A stretch of DNA of 64,000 nucleotides from Metridium senile (lineage: Eukaryota > Cnidaria > Anthozoa > Actiniaria > Metridiidae): contig OX459108.1 of the NCBI GenBank assembly GCA_949775045.1, positions 5,521,961-5,585,960 on the forward strand, read 5' to 3'. Shown piece by piece: positions 9,660 to 19,370 of the stretch. Every line of letters begins with the position of its first letter. The stretch's first letter is position 1. Made by a program: the position numbers and the translations under genes. The notes beneath the pieces are model-generated. The model was given only the letters and a program-made list of their open reading frames with translations. It did not search any database and was not told the DNA's origin.

Positions 9660-9881
9660 TTTTTTTTTATTTCATACTACTGACTCTCTAAGGATAACTG
9701 TTTTAAATCACTTATTAGAAGATTTGTAGAAAAACCGATAAAATTCAAACCTTTGCTACAACCAAATCAAAAGAGTCATTTGAGTCATTTTGTTCAAAAT
9801 AATACACAATAAACCAAAAATAAAATGTTTGGGATATTTTATTCAATATGGCCCTTAAATCAGTCATCGAGGTATTGACTG

Positions 9882-10144
9882 AATGGTGTTGTTATACCGA
9901 TAAAGGATATGAACTCTATTTTGCAATTGGCCCCGCCCTACACCTGTAAGGCCAAAAAGCAACAGTTTGACGTCATCCATTATTATGTTTCAAAATGACA
10001 CAAAATTTACATTTTATGGAAGCTGATATTCACACAAACAAGAAACTGCTCACAGAATCTTTGTACTTTGAATATTGCATGAGTTATTGAGTGTAGTGGG
10101 AAGTGGGAAAATGTAATAATGAGAATGGAAAACTGATAATACTT
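9882..10144 (+). repeat. Direct repeat copy 2 (about 263 bp, CRE-containing)
   Basis: This is the second copy of the 9388-9659 unit, including the same GGCCCCGCCCTACACC block and TGACGTCA at 9968-9975. It differs by small indels (for example AAAAAGCAACAG versus AAAAAAGCAG) and a deletion before the AGTGGGAA word. The pair could be long terminal direct repeats of a small element or a tandem duplication of 494-bp units. Confidence 0.85.
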
Positions 10145-10631
10145 GGTTCTTTTGAGTTGAATTCACTCTAGTACTGGAGTTAAATTTAATCTTCAAAGCG
10201 GAGTAAAATGTATGAGAGTAAAATTGACTCCCTTATAAGTAATAATTACATGTAATTAAATTAATTACATGCCGGCTGTATGTTAGCCTTCTCTGCTATA
10301 AACGTTCCTAAGGCTAGGTGCATGTCTACTTATTATAAATTACTACATCGATATTTTACATCAACATGGTAGATCGAATTTACTAAATCGTTTTTACTCT
10401 TCACTTTCCTTATCCAAGGTTGTATTTAGCCTCCTCCGCAAGCAACACACCGGGATTTCGGACTTTCTTTCTATATTGGGCTTTCTTTGTCGAGAATTAT
10501 CGACCAAGAGGGATCTGATAACTAGTTACCATTCCTAATTCCTAAAGTCAATAGCTATATTGGGTTACAACAACAATAATAACAATAACAGTGTTAATGT
10601 AAATACAGTGTTCATAACAACAGTTTAACGT
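10145..10631. other. Unassigned flank downstream of the Gypsy pol
   Basis: This is where a 3' LTR of the minus-strand Gypsy element would lie. I see no match to the candidate LTR sequence at 19258-19370 and no clear polypurine tract. A CAA/AAT-rich stretch occurs at about 10564-10592, and ATTACATGTAATTAAATTAATTACATG (10247-10272) is a short AT palindrome. The element therefore seems truncated, or its LTR is diverged beyond recognition. Confidence 0.4.
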
Positions 10632-11309
10632 TCAAGTCTTTTTGGTGCTTTTCGCATTCTGACTGGGTAACGACGTCCACACAGTAGCTGCAGGTGGAGT
10701 AGCTGCTGTCTCTGCTTGGAAATTCTTCTCGGCTGTCTTTACTGTAGCTGCAGGTGGAATAGCCACCGCTGTCTCTGCTTGGGAATTCTTCTCTGCTGTC
10801 TTTACTGTAGAAGAGGTCTCTGTAGATTCTGACACTGGTGGAAGTATCAGGGGTACTGTTTCCATTCCTGATGGTAGTGATACTTCTGAAGACTCAACTT
10901 GTGGAAACATTGGTTGAACTTTTGTTGGTACTACCTGGTCAACGTGCCGGCGCCAAGTTACACCATTTGGCATTACTTGAACTTTATACATCAATTTGCC
11001 AATTCTATCGATGACTATACCTTCACGCCACTTTAGGTCTCCTCTGTAATCTCTCGTCATAACCGCATCACCCACCTCAAACTGCCACGCCACTGCGCCC
11101 CCCACACTAGTTGACATCATGCTCTGCTCGTTGTTCATCATGCTCATTTTCCGGTTCAAGTTTGGCTTTACTAGGTCTAGTCTTGTCCGTAATGGCCGTG
11201 ATAGCATCAGCTGGGCTGGACTCTCTCCGGTTGTGGTATGAGGAGTGTTCCTATAAGCAATCAGAAACTTTGCAAGTTTCTCTGTCAGTAATGAAGGGCT
11301 TCCCTTCAT
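10632..11309 (-). pseudogene. Gypsy integrase C-terminal region and tail
   Basis: This 225-codon open frame starts with a segment typical of the integrase C-terminal part (LIAYRNTPHTTTGESPAQLM at about residues 17-36). It continues into an SH3-like barrel with GDAVMTRDYRG and KWREGIVIDRIG, and a WRRHVDQV motif. The last 100 residues are a Ser/Thr/Pro-rich tail containing a duplicated VKTAEKN.QAETA unit. It overlaps the end of the integrase core frame (11306-11689) by four bases in another frame, so the two were one ORF before a frameshift. It ends at a stop at 10632. Confidence 0.85.
10684..10806 (-). repeat. Tandem 60/63-bp duplication in the Gypsy pol tail
   Basis: Units 10684-10743 (60 bp) and 10744-10806 (63 bp) both start GTAGCTGCAGGTGGA on the plus strand and stay in frame. 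They encode two near-identical blocks of about 20 residues beginning VKTAEKN. The 3-bp difference preserves the frame, so the duplication probably arose while the ORF was still functional or is simply recent. Confidence 0.9.
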
Positions 11310-11689
11310 AGCTTAGCTTTCAAAGCTTGTTTGAATGTTTGCACTGATCGTTCAGCCAGACCGTTTGTCGCAGGATGGTACGGTGCTGAGGTTATGTGCC
11401 GTACACCATTTGACTTCATGAAGGTCTGGAATTCACCAGAGACAAACTGCGGCCCGTTGTCACTAACAAGTTGTTCTGGAATTCCATATCTTGCAAACAG
11501 ATTTCTGAGGACTTCGATGGTCTTGGCAGAGGTAGTTGACTTCATAGGAATGATTTCTAGCCATTTGCTATGTGCGTCTACAACCACGATGAACAATGAA
11601 TCTTTAAATGGCCCTGCATAGTCGATATGTATGCGTTGCCATGGAAATGTGGCCCACTCCCATGGGTGCAATGGTACCTTGCTTTGCAT
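11306..11689 (-). pseudogene. Gypsy integrase catalytic core
   Basis: The frame contains the retroviral-type integrase core, which inserts the cDNA copy into host DNA. The DD35E triad is visible as Asp23 (HIDYAGPF), Asp77 (VSDNGPQF) and Glu113 (GLAERSVQTFK). Exactly 35 residues separate the second Asp from the Glu. The first residues (after MQSKVPLHPWEW) continue the region just behind the zinc-binding domain. The frame stops after KALKAKL, where it shifts into the C-terminal ORF. All catalytic residues are intact, but the polyprotein around it is not. Confidence 0.9.
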
Positions 11690-12404
11690 TTTCTGATTCT
11701 GTTGGCAACCAGTACTTGGCTACCGTCTCTAACTGTAGGTTAATATTAGGCCACCAGACATAGCTTCTCGCTAAAGCTTTCATCTTTACTATTCCTAAGT
11801 GGCTGTCGTGTAGTTCTTCTTAGATTTTCTCTTGTAACTTATGGGGAATTACAAACTCTTCCCCCCCACAAAATACAGCCTTGGTGGACTGTAAGTTCAC
11901 TGCGACGTTGATAATAAGGCTTGTCTCCCTCGAAGCGTGTTGACCACCCCTTCATGATCGACTCATAGACTCTTGACAATACAGGGTCGCATCGTGTCTC
12001 CTTAGCAACCGCCTGACTAGATACTGGTAGAGGATCAAACTGTGTTGTGTGAAATACGTCTGCTGAGTCAAAGGCTGTTTCCTCCTTTTCATCTTGCTGC
12101 AAGGGTAGTCGAGACAGCCCATCAGCGTTACAATGTTCCTTAGTGTTCTTGTATTCAATGTCATACTCGAAACCGGCTAGGAACAATGCGTATCGTTGAA
12201 GTCTTGCTGCGGTCATTGCAGGCACACCTTTCTCTGGGTGGAAAATGGCTGTAAGAGGTTTGTGGTCTGTGATGAGTGTGAAGCGTCATCCGTACAAGTA
12301 GACATGGAACTTCTTGACTCCCCACACAATTGATACAGCTTCCCTATCAATCTGTGCGTATTTGCGTTCAGTTTGTGTGAGAGATCGTGATGCAAAGGCT
12401 CAGT
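11690..12404 (-). pseudogene. Gypsy RNase H to integrase zinc-binding segment, broken
   Basis: In the minus strand this follows the RT ORF in a different frame. RNase H acidic residues are recognisable as DREA (near 12345), TDHK (near 12265) and NADGLSR (near 12125), following the CDAS motif at the end of the RT frame. The open part is 11839-12225. A TGA lies in the RNase H segment near 12289, and a TAA near 11821 precedes an HH-type segment (HDSHLGIVKMKA) of the integrase zinc-binding domain. A frameshift near 11705 separates that from the Cys-containing part. This segment would have degraded the RNA strand of RNA-DNA hybrids and begun the integrase. Confidence 0.8.
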
Positions 12405-13609
12405 GACAGCACTGCTCCGATGCCTGTAGGGGAGGCATCGCATGCAAGTTTGACTGGTAGTGTTGGGTCATAGTGAGTTAGAACCAGGTCAGATGTGATC
12501 AAACGCTTAGCTTCATTAAAAGCTTGTTCACACTGTTCAGTCCATCTCCACTGAGCACCCTTTTCAAGTAGTCGGTGTAGCGGGTGAAGCATCGTAGCTG
12601 CGTTGGGCAAGAAACGGTTATAGTAGTTTACCAGGCCAAGGAAAGAACGGACCTGTGACACGTTCTCTGGTCTGGGTGCATTCACTACGGCCTCAATCTT
12701 ATCTTGTGTCTTGTGTAGGCCTTGACTGTCGATCTCGTGACCACAGAACTGTACTTTATCTTTGAAGAATTTACATTTCTCTCGGTTTGCTTTCAGACCT
12801 GCCTCTTGTAGTCGCTTCAGGACTTTCTCCAGGTTTGCTAGATGCTCTTCGTCAGTTGTTCCGGTGATGAGCATATCATCCAGGATGCACTGAGTTCCGG
12901 GTATACCCTGTAACAGCTGATCCATAGCACGTTGCCATATGGCTGGGCTTGAGGTTACCCCGAAGACTAGTCGGTTGTACTGGAAAAGACCTTTGTGTGT
13001 ATTAATGGCTAAATACTTTTTTGACTCTTCTGTGACTTCCATCTGATGATAAGCTTGACGTAGGTCTAATTTACTGAAATGCTTCCCTCCCGCCAAATTA
13101 GCAAAAATATCCTCTATGCGTGGCAGAGGATACTGTTCAGCGATCAATACTGGGTTGACAGACACTTTAAAATCTCCACATATGCGTATTGATCCATTGG
13201 GTTTAACTATTGGCACAATTGGTGTAGCCCAGTCACTGTGTTCAACAGGGCTTATGATACCTTCTTTTTCAAGGCGAATGAGTTCAGCTTCAACTTTGGG
13301 GCGCAGCGCATATGGCACTTGGCGTGGCTTAAAGAAACGTGGATGGCAGTCTACTTTGACTTTAAGATCTGCTTGGTGTCCCTTCAGCGTGCCTAGGTCA
13401 TCCTCAAATACAGACTTGTATTGCTCTAGGAGTTGGCTTACCCTCCCCGGGGCATTCACACTTTTAACAGAGGTCAAGTTCAGGGTTTTTATTTCACCCC
13501 AGTCCAGCTTAATTACTGAAAGCCAATTTCGACCAAATAATGCCGGCCCGGGTGTCTCAACAACTTGTAGTACTAAACATGCTGTCTGCCCTTTAAGCTG
13601 ACCTTGCAC
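12368..13609 (-). pseudogene. Gypsy reverse transcriptase with RNase H start
   Basis: This 413-codon frame is the longest in the window. Residues 1-60 finish the protease and linker (GPALFGRNWL). The fingers/palm follow from about 95 (VPYALRPKVEAEL), with catalytic Asp182 in LDLRQAYHQ and the active-site pair Asp244-Asp245 in CILDDMLI. Most Gypsy elements have a Tyr where this has Ile (YxDD to ILDD), possibly a decay mutation. Thumb and connection motifs include FLGLVNYYNRFLP at 323-335. RNase H begins with ACDASPTGIGAV (389-400), after which the frame shifts. Its 5' end overlaps the gag-protease frame (13573-14289) in a different frame. Confidence 0.93.
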
Positions 13610-14332
13610 TGAATCTTTCCCTTGGGAGTGATCTTTTCCCCAGTATAGGTTTTGAGTATGGTGGGACTACTTTGTAATTTAACATGGCCAAACAGTTCCT
13701 TGTATAGCTTATAGGGAATGACTGATACAGCCGACCCGGTGTCAAGTTCCATTTTAAGTGGATGTCCCTCTACGGTGGGGGTAACCCAGATTATGTTTTC
13801 TGTCCCTCCCACTTTATTTACTTCCAAACTGTATATATATTCATCATATTCATTATAACTAGCCTTATCTACCATGTCAACGTGGGGTTGGGGTCCCTGT
13901 GTTCCTTTAAGCCTTTTTTTAAAAGCCCGTTTAATATGCCCCTTCCTTTTGCAGTGATGACACTCTTCTTTCTTAAAAGGACAAGACTTTTGCTCATGGT
14001 TGCCTAGGCAACGGTAACTTTTTTCATCGGCAGGTTTGCTTTCCGTTTTACTTTTTGGATGTCGAGCTGGCTTAGACTTATTAACTTTATGAACAGTAAT
14101 TACTTCTTTAACTACTTCTCTCCCTCCCTGCATGATTTCAACATCCTTATATGATCGTTCGATAGCGATGCATTTGGCTATGGCGGTGTCAAAAGTCAGT
14201 TCTCCGAGCTTCATTTTCAACAGTTCCGCCATCATTCTTCTATCACTTACACCAGAGACTAATCGGTCTCTCAACAGTTCCGAACGCATCGCCTCGTTAA
14301 ATTGACATTCAGTTGCTCACCGTTTCTCCAGG
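13573..14332 (-). pseudogene. Gypsy gag C-terminal half and aspartic protease
   Basis: The open frame is 13573-14289, and reading backwards it continues in frame with CQFNEA to a TGA about 14320. It contains the end of gag, a basic stretch, and two zinc-knuckle-like motifs. The first knuckle has Ser91 where Cys is expected (SYRCLGNHEQKSC). The second has Phe123 where the last Cys is expected (CHHCKRKGHIKRAF). The retropepsin motif ELDTGSAVSV has the catalytic Asp at residue 183. A one-base shift near 13609 disconnects it from RT. The other half of gag lies 4.5 kb away at 18871-19191. Confidence 0.88.
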
Positions 14333-15163
14333 GTTTCTCGAGGCATATTGTAAACCACGGACTGGACTACAGACTGGACTGGACTGGACTGGACCCGAAA
14401 AACACGGACTTGTAAAACACGGACTAGTAAAACACGGACTTGTAAAACACGGACTCAGTCCGCGTTTTAATAAAAACACGTGTTTTAATAGAAAAATGTG
14501 CTTTTCAATATTAAACGTAGAATAAATGTAAAAAACAATGTTTTTTTTATTTCATTTAATGATAATCAGTGACATACAATCCTAACAAACAGTATAACGA
14601 TAGTAATTGACATCAGTCTCAGGGAAAAAAAAAACTCTACGTAACTAATAGATAAACATGCTAATTATCCCATGAATTCACTTCTATATAATGTATAGAA
14701 AGAAATGTCTGCACATATGTGATGAAAGAAGAAAAATGCGTTGTGCATTTAGATGTTTTTGTTGTTTTCATCTGTGAGGTAAAGCCTTTCTTTCTATTAT
14801 CAATGTAAGTGTAAAATGCTTCTAAGCATGGCTCAAGATTATGATTACATGCAAATTTGTCGTCTGAAAAATTAAATACGTTGTGTAATGCGAATATTGA
14901 AATTCAGAATAACAGTTAGCCGATTAAAAACTCGGGATTATGCTGCAGAGATCATGACAGAAATCCATTCTGAAGTTGGAGTTATACTTTTTAGCTTTTG
15001 AAACCTGAGCATTTATATAACGTATTGCCATAAGGAATGATAAAACCATTAATAGATCTGGATTGTTGTAGCTCTTTTCGCAACCTCGTCCCCAGGGCCT
15101 TCTCGGCCGACTCCAATTCAAGATGGCGGTCGTCGGGGAGAAGACCCTGGTGTAGGCTGGAAT

Positions 15164-15208
15164 CACGTGACCAAAATCTCCACGATCTGTGGAGATTTTG
15201 ATCACGTG
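15164..15208. repeat. Subterminal hairpin of the nested TIR element
   Basis: CACGTGAnCAAAATCTCCAC pairs with its complement GTGGAGATTTTGATCACGTG around a 4-5 base loop, one mismatch. It begins one base after the left TIR and has no counterpart at the right end. It includes a CACGTG E-box at each end. Confidence 0.7.
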
Positions 15209-15700
15209 TTTACTAAACAAAATGGCTGCCAAATAAAGCTGCGCATGCGTTAGTCCTTTGAAAATTAAAAACAATATGGCTGCCGGCTATTGAAAGTTAT
15301 GGAGTTAATCGGTGCATTTATCCTCTTAAATTATTTAGAACCAAAAGATAATAACCTCAAGTGAATTTGGCGTTTATACTTACGAAAATCTTGTTGTAAT
15401 ATCACATGGCAATCTGATGCTTGTGTTTATTTAGCCATTGGAATAGTTCGAATCAGAGAAGATTTGGTTCTATTGACAGTCTAGCACAGGATTTACTTTG
15501 AAGCTAATAGAGTCAATTGTTGATGAATGTGAGTATATTTCTTGTGCAGTGCTGAGCAGCTATGTCGAACATTCCCTATATGGAAAGAAACACATGCTGA
15601 AGTTGCCATGGGTGTTATATTCAAAGTATGTGGAACAGATAATAGTTGAATCTTTTATCTTTATATCTTTACTGACTGTATAGTACATGTTTAACTATAT

Positions 15701-15803
15701 ATAATTAAAATAAATACAAACGCTAAGTTAGTACAACGTTTCGACAGCGACTTTCGATGTCGAAACGCTGTACTAACTTAGCGTTTGTATTTATTTTAAT
15801 TAT
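15701..15803. repeat. Near-perfect 103-bp foldback
   Basis: Two arms of about 47 bp, beginning ATAATTAAAATAAATAC, are exact complements apart from one position near the tip (ACAACG versus CGCTGT). They enclose a loop of about 8 bases around GCGACTTTC. Near-perfect arm identity indicates recent origin. TA-rich flanks hide any target duplication. Confidence 0.85.
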
Positions 15804-16931
15804 CATATCTAAGGCTAAACTTATTTAACTATATATCACTATTAAAAACTGATATATTTCAATGGACAGCTTTAATGTGTACAAGTTTCTGTTTCAATTG
15901 ACATTTATTTTCAATTATTATTTAAAGTAAACAATAAAAACCTCATTATTAAGCTGAGTGCATGCACTTTAGTGACTGCAAAAGAAAATCAAAGTCAGTA
16001 TAAAAAAAATTAAATGGCTGGCAATATATGAGGGTAATTGGCTTAATACTAAGCTTGGTTGTCCACTTTTAACAAAGGATAATATTATAATGTTTAGATA
16101 ATTGTGGGACACTCATCTGCTTGGATTGCAATTGTACGTAGTAAGCTGTGTTTTCATTATTTTAGGGTTACATCTATTAAATAAACATATCTTGTTGATT
16201 TTTAATTGACACCAGGGTGTTTCATTTTATGTTTTCATTTACCAGATATTGATTTAATACAGGCATCAATAAATTTACTACGACATAACAGGGTGTCTGC
16301 ATCCTGTAATATTGCAGAATAACACTGGAAAATGTTTAACAAATTTAAAGTGGACTGCTGTTATATTTAAAGTAAAAAAAACCAAATACAAATACATCAT
16401 TAGTTGTATATTGTTTATTATCAAAATGTTAGTTTGGTAATCACGCTAATAAATTGCTATGAGTATGTTATAGCTATTAAAACATAAGCATAAAAATTAA
16501 TAATAATAGTTTGAACTATATATAGCCAAAACACTAAAATTATACATATGTGTAAAACCTGACTTAATTTTCTCAAGTTTGGCAAAATAGGTTCGGGTAT
16601 TTTGGGATAGTCAATGGCAATAATGAAACAATGTTCATGCTAATGGGCTTATATACCAAAACGGTTCGCCCTAATGATATTATTGTACAGAACAGGTACA
16701 TTTGTGATTTAGTGGGAAATTAAAATAATTCATTGAAAGGCAAAAGGAGATCACTCCAGCTGAACTTTATCTTTTGTCTCAGTAATGAAATGAATTCATT
16801 TCTCACTAAATTAATCACAATGTTCTTTCTCTGTATAAAAATATTCTTCCAATTAGGTGTTTTTTATAATTTTTGATTTTATACTGATTCACAAATAGTG
16901 GTGATTGCATTCACATCTTTCAGCACTATAG

Positions 16932-17157
16932 AGGGTCCTGAAGGGGTAAAATGGGAGCTGGGATTGGCCTTATTTTTGACTGGGAAAATGGGATTGGATG
17001 CACTGGGACTGGGATTTACAAATAAAAGAACAATAGAAAATGGGAATGGGATTGAAAACTTGACCAAAACTGATGGGATTATGTGATTTTTAACTGGGAT
17101 TTGGTCCAAATATAAACTGGAAAATGGGATTCGGATCCCCTCCCCTTTCAGAACCCT
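16932..17157. mobile_element. 226-bp hAT-like MITE with 8-bp TSD
   Basis: The ends AGGGTCCTGAAGGGG and CCCCTTTCAGAACCCT form an imperfect inverted repeat. The exact 8-bp duplication CACTATAG lies at 16924-16931 and 17158-17165. The interior is made of repeated TGGGATT and AATGGGA words, which also produce spurious ORFs on both strands (16898-17086 and 16879-17202). An 8-bp TSD is the mark of hAT and a few other superfamilies; hAT is the likeliest. It is the innermost of the nested insertions. Confidence 0.8.
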
Positions 17158-17245
17158 CACTATAGTTGTAAACATAACGATTAATGACAAATTAATTTGC
17201 AACTTGACAGTATATGCTTTTGCTAACTGCTATGTTCTTATGTCG

Positions 17246-17353
17246 TGGGGTATGGAAAATGTCAAATGTTTAAGTAACATACAGATTGTATTTCACAGTG
17301 CATTTTAAAATATATTATGTTAATGTAACATTTATGACATTTTCCATACCCCA
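17246..17353. repeat. 108-bp foldback with TGGGGTATGGAAAATGTC ends
   Basis: The first and last 18 bases are exact inverted repeats, and complementarity continues imperfectly toward the middle (AAGTAACATA facing TATGTTAATG). No clear target duplication is seen. It is likely a small MITE within the 2.95-kb TIR element. Confidence 0.7.
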
Positions 17354-18443
17354 AGATATAAAATTACTATACTAATCTACACTTATAAAACGTTCAATTC
17401 AATTATTGAGTTAAATTAAAGTATAAATGTCTCAACTTATTTACAAAAATGTATTCAGTGGAGGTTAATCTATTAAATCCCATGAAAGCAAGAGTCCGAA
17501 AGCATTCAATCAACAACAAATGAATATTCATTTTTTGATCACAGTCTCAGAATGTGTACAAACTGTACAATAAATAAAGTATGTACTGGCTCAGATCGAA
17601 CTGACCGTATAAAATATATCATTTTGCTAGAATGCAGTTGCTCGTGTCTTTCCGTTTGATAGTTTTTTTTTTGAATCTAAGCTAGCTAAGCTTATATATT
17701 TCCACAAATAAAGTCATTTGAACATAAGTTATCATATAAACCGCAAAAAGTTTCTTTCAGTTACTATTCAACAATCGTTCAACAGCGTTAAAAAAACCGA
17801 AAACTATAAATATTAAACTACTACGTTTATACCTTGTTACTCCATTTTGCTCCATTTTGCTATCATTGTTAACGCTAATCCAATAAAAAAGCTTTTAAGA
17901 AACACTATGACGTCATTTCCAATGGCCAATCAAAAATCGTCTTATTCCAGCCAACACCAGGGTCTTCTCCCCGACGACCGCCATCTTGAATTGGAGTCGG
18001 CCGAGAAGGCCCTGGGGACGAGGTTGCTCTTTTCGTTCTCAAACTAAATACAGAAATAAAGTAGTTATCAGTTTTAATGGATCTTAATGGCCGCTTTTAA
18101 CGGGTTCGGCATGCAGTTTAAACGGTTAAACAAAGTGTTCTACATGTATTTATAACGCGTTACAGCAACAGTAGGTAAACAAAAGTGTTAAAGAAATTTC
18201 AAAAATTGTTCCTGGACTATCTAAGTGAATATTATGTTACATTATATATTTTGACTGAAAATATACACGTGCATTCACTACGACAGCTTTAACTTTTCGA
18301 TCGTCGATCAGACATACTGTAATTTGCAAACTGAAATGTTGACCCCAAAAGTAATTTTAATTATTCTAAACAATCACCCATACTTTCCAAACAGTTTTAG
18401 AAAATTCATGCACGGAACATATAATTATTTTGTAAAAAGTTTT

Positions 18444-18570
18444 CTCACTCGCGAGTGGCGGTAACGAGTGTAGCGATTAACGAGCCTCATTAAGTACGAG
18501 TGAATCGCGAGTAGCGAGCAAAAACGAGTACTCGTACTCGCGAGTGGATGGTACTTTACTCGCGGGCGGT
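18444..18570. repeat. CG-rich cluster of CGAGT/ACTCG words
   Basis: About 127 bp contain many copies of ACTCGCGAGTG, ACGAGTG, CGAGTAC and TAGCGA in both orientations, unlike the AT-rich surroundings. It sits just inside the right TIR of the GGACT element and has no counterpart inside the left TIR. It could fold in many ways. Function is unknown. Confidence 0.6.
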
Positions 18571-18870
18571 ACTGTAGAAGTGAATTCATGGGATAATTAG
18601 CATGTTTATCTATTAGTTACGTAGAGTTTTTTTTTTCCTGATTATCATTAAATGAAATAAAAAAAACATTGTTTTTTACATTTATTCTACGTTTAAATAT
18701 TGAAAAGCACGTTTTTTATTAAAACACGTGTTTTTATTAAAACGCGGACTGAGTCCGTGTTTTACAAGTCCGTGTTTTACTAGTCCGTGTTTTACAAGTC
18801 CGTGTTTTTCGGGTCCAGTCCAGTCCAGTCCAGTCCAGTCTGTAGTCCAGTCCATGGTTTACAATATGCC

Positions 18871-19191
18871 GCTTCTCGATCGATTATCGAATTCATTCCT
18901 GGCTACGAGTGGTGATTTTTGCGGTTTGAGTTGTTGTTGAAGCCTCTCAACGATTATCTGGTACGTGACGCCGTCCTCTTTCAAAAGACTCGGGGCAACT
19001 AGGTATTTCGCTAGCTGGTAAGTTTCCGTTGGAAGGTTGGTTAGTAGGACTGCTTTCTTTTGCTTGGCATCCGACAACCCATTCGCAACGAAGAAAAAGT
19101 CGAGTTGTTCAGCGTACGCTTTAAAATCCGTTCCAATCACAAACTTTTGTACTCTGCCGATATTTGGGACTCTTGTTACTTCGTCTGGCAT
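18871..19191 (-). pseudogene. Gypsy gag N-terminal half
   Basis: The ATG at 19191 opens a frame with a typical invertebrate Gypsy gag start (MPDEVTRVPNIGRVQKFVIG). A capsid-like helical region follows (FKAYAEQLDFFFVANGLSD, about residues 24-42), then KKAVLLTNLPTETYQLAKYL. It stops being gag at 18870, where the 4.5-kb TIR element begins, and the last few codons to 18859 are element sequence. The start lies about 50 bp downstream of the primer-binding-like site, a normal leader spacing for this group. The remainder of gag is at 13573-14332. Confidence 0.88.
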
Positions 19192-19237
19192 GTTTAGAGA
19201 TCAGGATGTGTTTTTCTACTGTAAAAAATCCTGGTTA

Positions 19238-19254
19238 TCCCATCCTCGTCGCCA
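19238..19254 (-). promoter_or_regulatory. Candidate primer-binding site of the Gypsy element
   Basis: On the minus strand TGGCGACGAGGATGGGA follows CATGACAAAT, four bases after a possible LTR end. TGGCGAC-type sequences at this position are usual in Gypsy elements of this kind (from memory). The tRNA that would pair has not been determined. Confidence 0.6.
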
Positions 19255-19257
19255 ATT

Positions 19258-19370
19258 TGTCATGTATTGATAACTACACACTATGATGGCGTATGCTCAA
19301 CTGGTTTAATTAAGTAAAGCACATGGCATACTTGCGCATGTCACACAGGTAACCCATTTAAAACATTACA
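19258..19370 (-). repeat. Candidate 5' LTR of the Gypsy element
   Basis: The minus-strand segment begins TGTAATG and ends CATGACA, so it has TG...CA ends, and it directly precedes the primer-binding-like site. At 113 bp it would be short for an LTR. No matching 3' LTR is found near 10.2-10.6 kb, so the left limit is a guess. The 184 bp from here to the satellite (19371-19554) shows nothing recognisable. Confidence 0.3.

Larger units (their letters stand above)
15081..18026. mobile_element. 2.95-kb TIR element with perfect 9-bp TSD, nested in the GGACT element
   Basis: TIRs of 83 bp (15081-15163 and 17944-18026) begin CAACCTCGTCCCCAGGGCC and differ at about one position. The flanking duplication CTCTTTTCG is exact at 15072-15080 and 18027-18035. 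The interior has no ORF above about 107 codons and no transposase motif, so it is non-autonomous. It holds a hAT-like MITE (16932-17157) and foldbacks at 15701-15803 and 17246-17353. From memory, TIRs of this type are widespread in cnidarian and sponge genomes. Superfamily is inferred only from TSD length. Confidence 0.9.
14342..18870. mobile_element. 4.5-kb TIR element with GGACT-repeat ends, inserted in Gypsy gag
   Basis: Terminal inverted repeats (14342-14696 and 18575-18870) begin GGCATATTGTAAACC. They contain tandem GGACT words and several ACACGGACTTGTAAA-type repeats. The left end has an extra stretch of about 60 bp, and the right has one more GGACT. A 9-bp duplication flanks it: GTTTCTCGA at 14333-14341 and GCTTCTCGA at 18871-18879, 8 of 9 matching. 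Skipping the element and one duplication copy rejoins gag in frame, which confirms the edges. The 9-bp TSD and long repeat-rich TIRs suggest a Mutator-like or foldback family. No transposase is visible. Confidence 0.88.
10632..19258 (-). mobile_element. Degenerate Ty3/Gypsy LTR retrotransposon, interrupted by nested DNA elements
   Basis: Reading right to left on the minus strand, the order is primer-binding-like site, gag, zinc knuckles, aspartic protease, reverse transcriptase, RNase H and integrase. This is the Ty3/Gypsy order. The gag zinc-knuckle region and integrase sequence resemble the group often labelled K02A2.6-like in invertebrates (from memory). The reading frame is broken by a stop in gag, frameshifts near 13609, 12405, 11705 and 11306, and stops near 12289 and 11821. 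A 4.5-kb DNA element sits within gag. It is a dead copy. Confidence 0.93.

Noticed and set aside
10145..10631. 3' LTR of the Gypsy element
   Set aside because: No sequence matching 19258-19370 and no polypurine tract with a TG start could be found.
13116..13601. 161-codon plus-strand ORF
   Set aside because: It is the antisense shadow of the reverse transcriptase coding region.
16879..17202. 107-codon minus-strand ORF and its plus-strand counterpart
   Set aside because: Both are produced by the TGGGATT-rich interior of the 226-bp MITE and lack any protein-like pattern.
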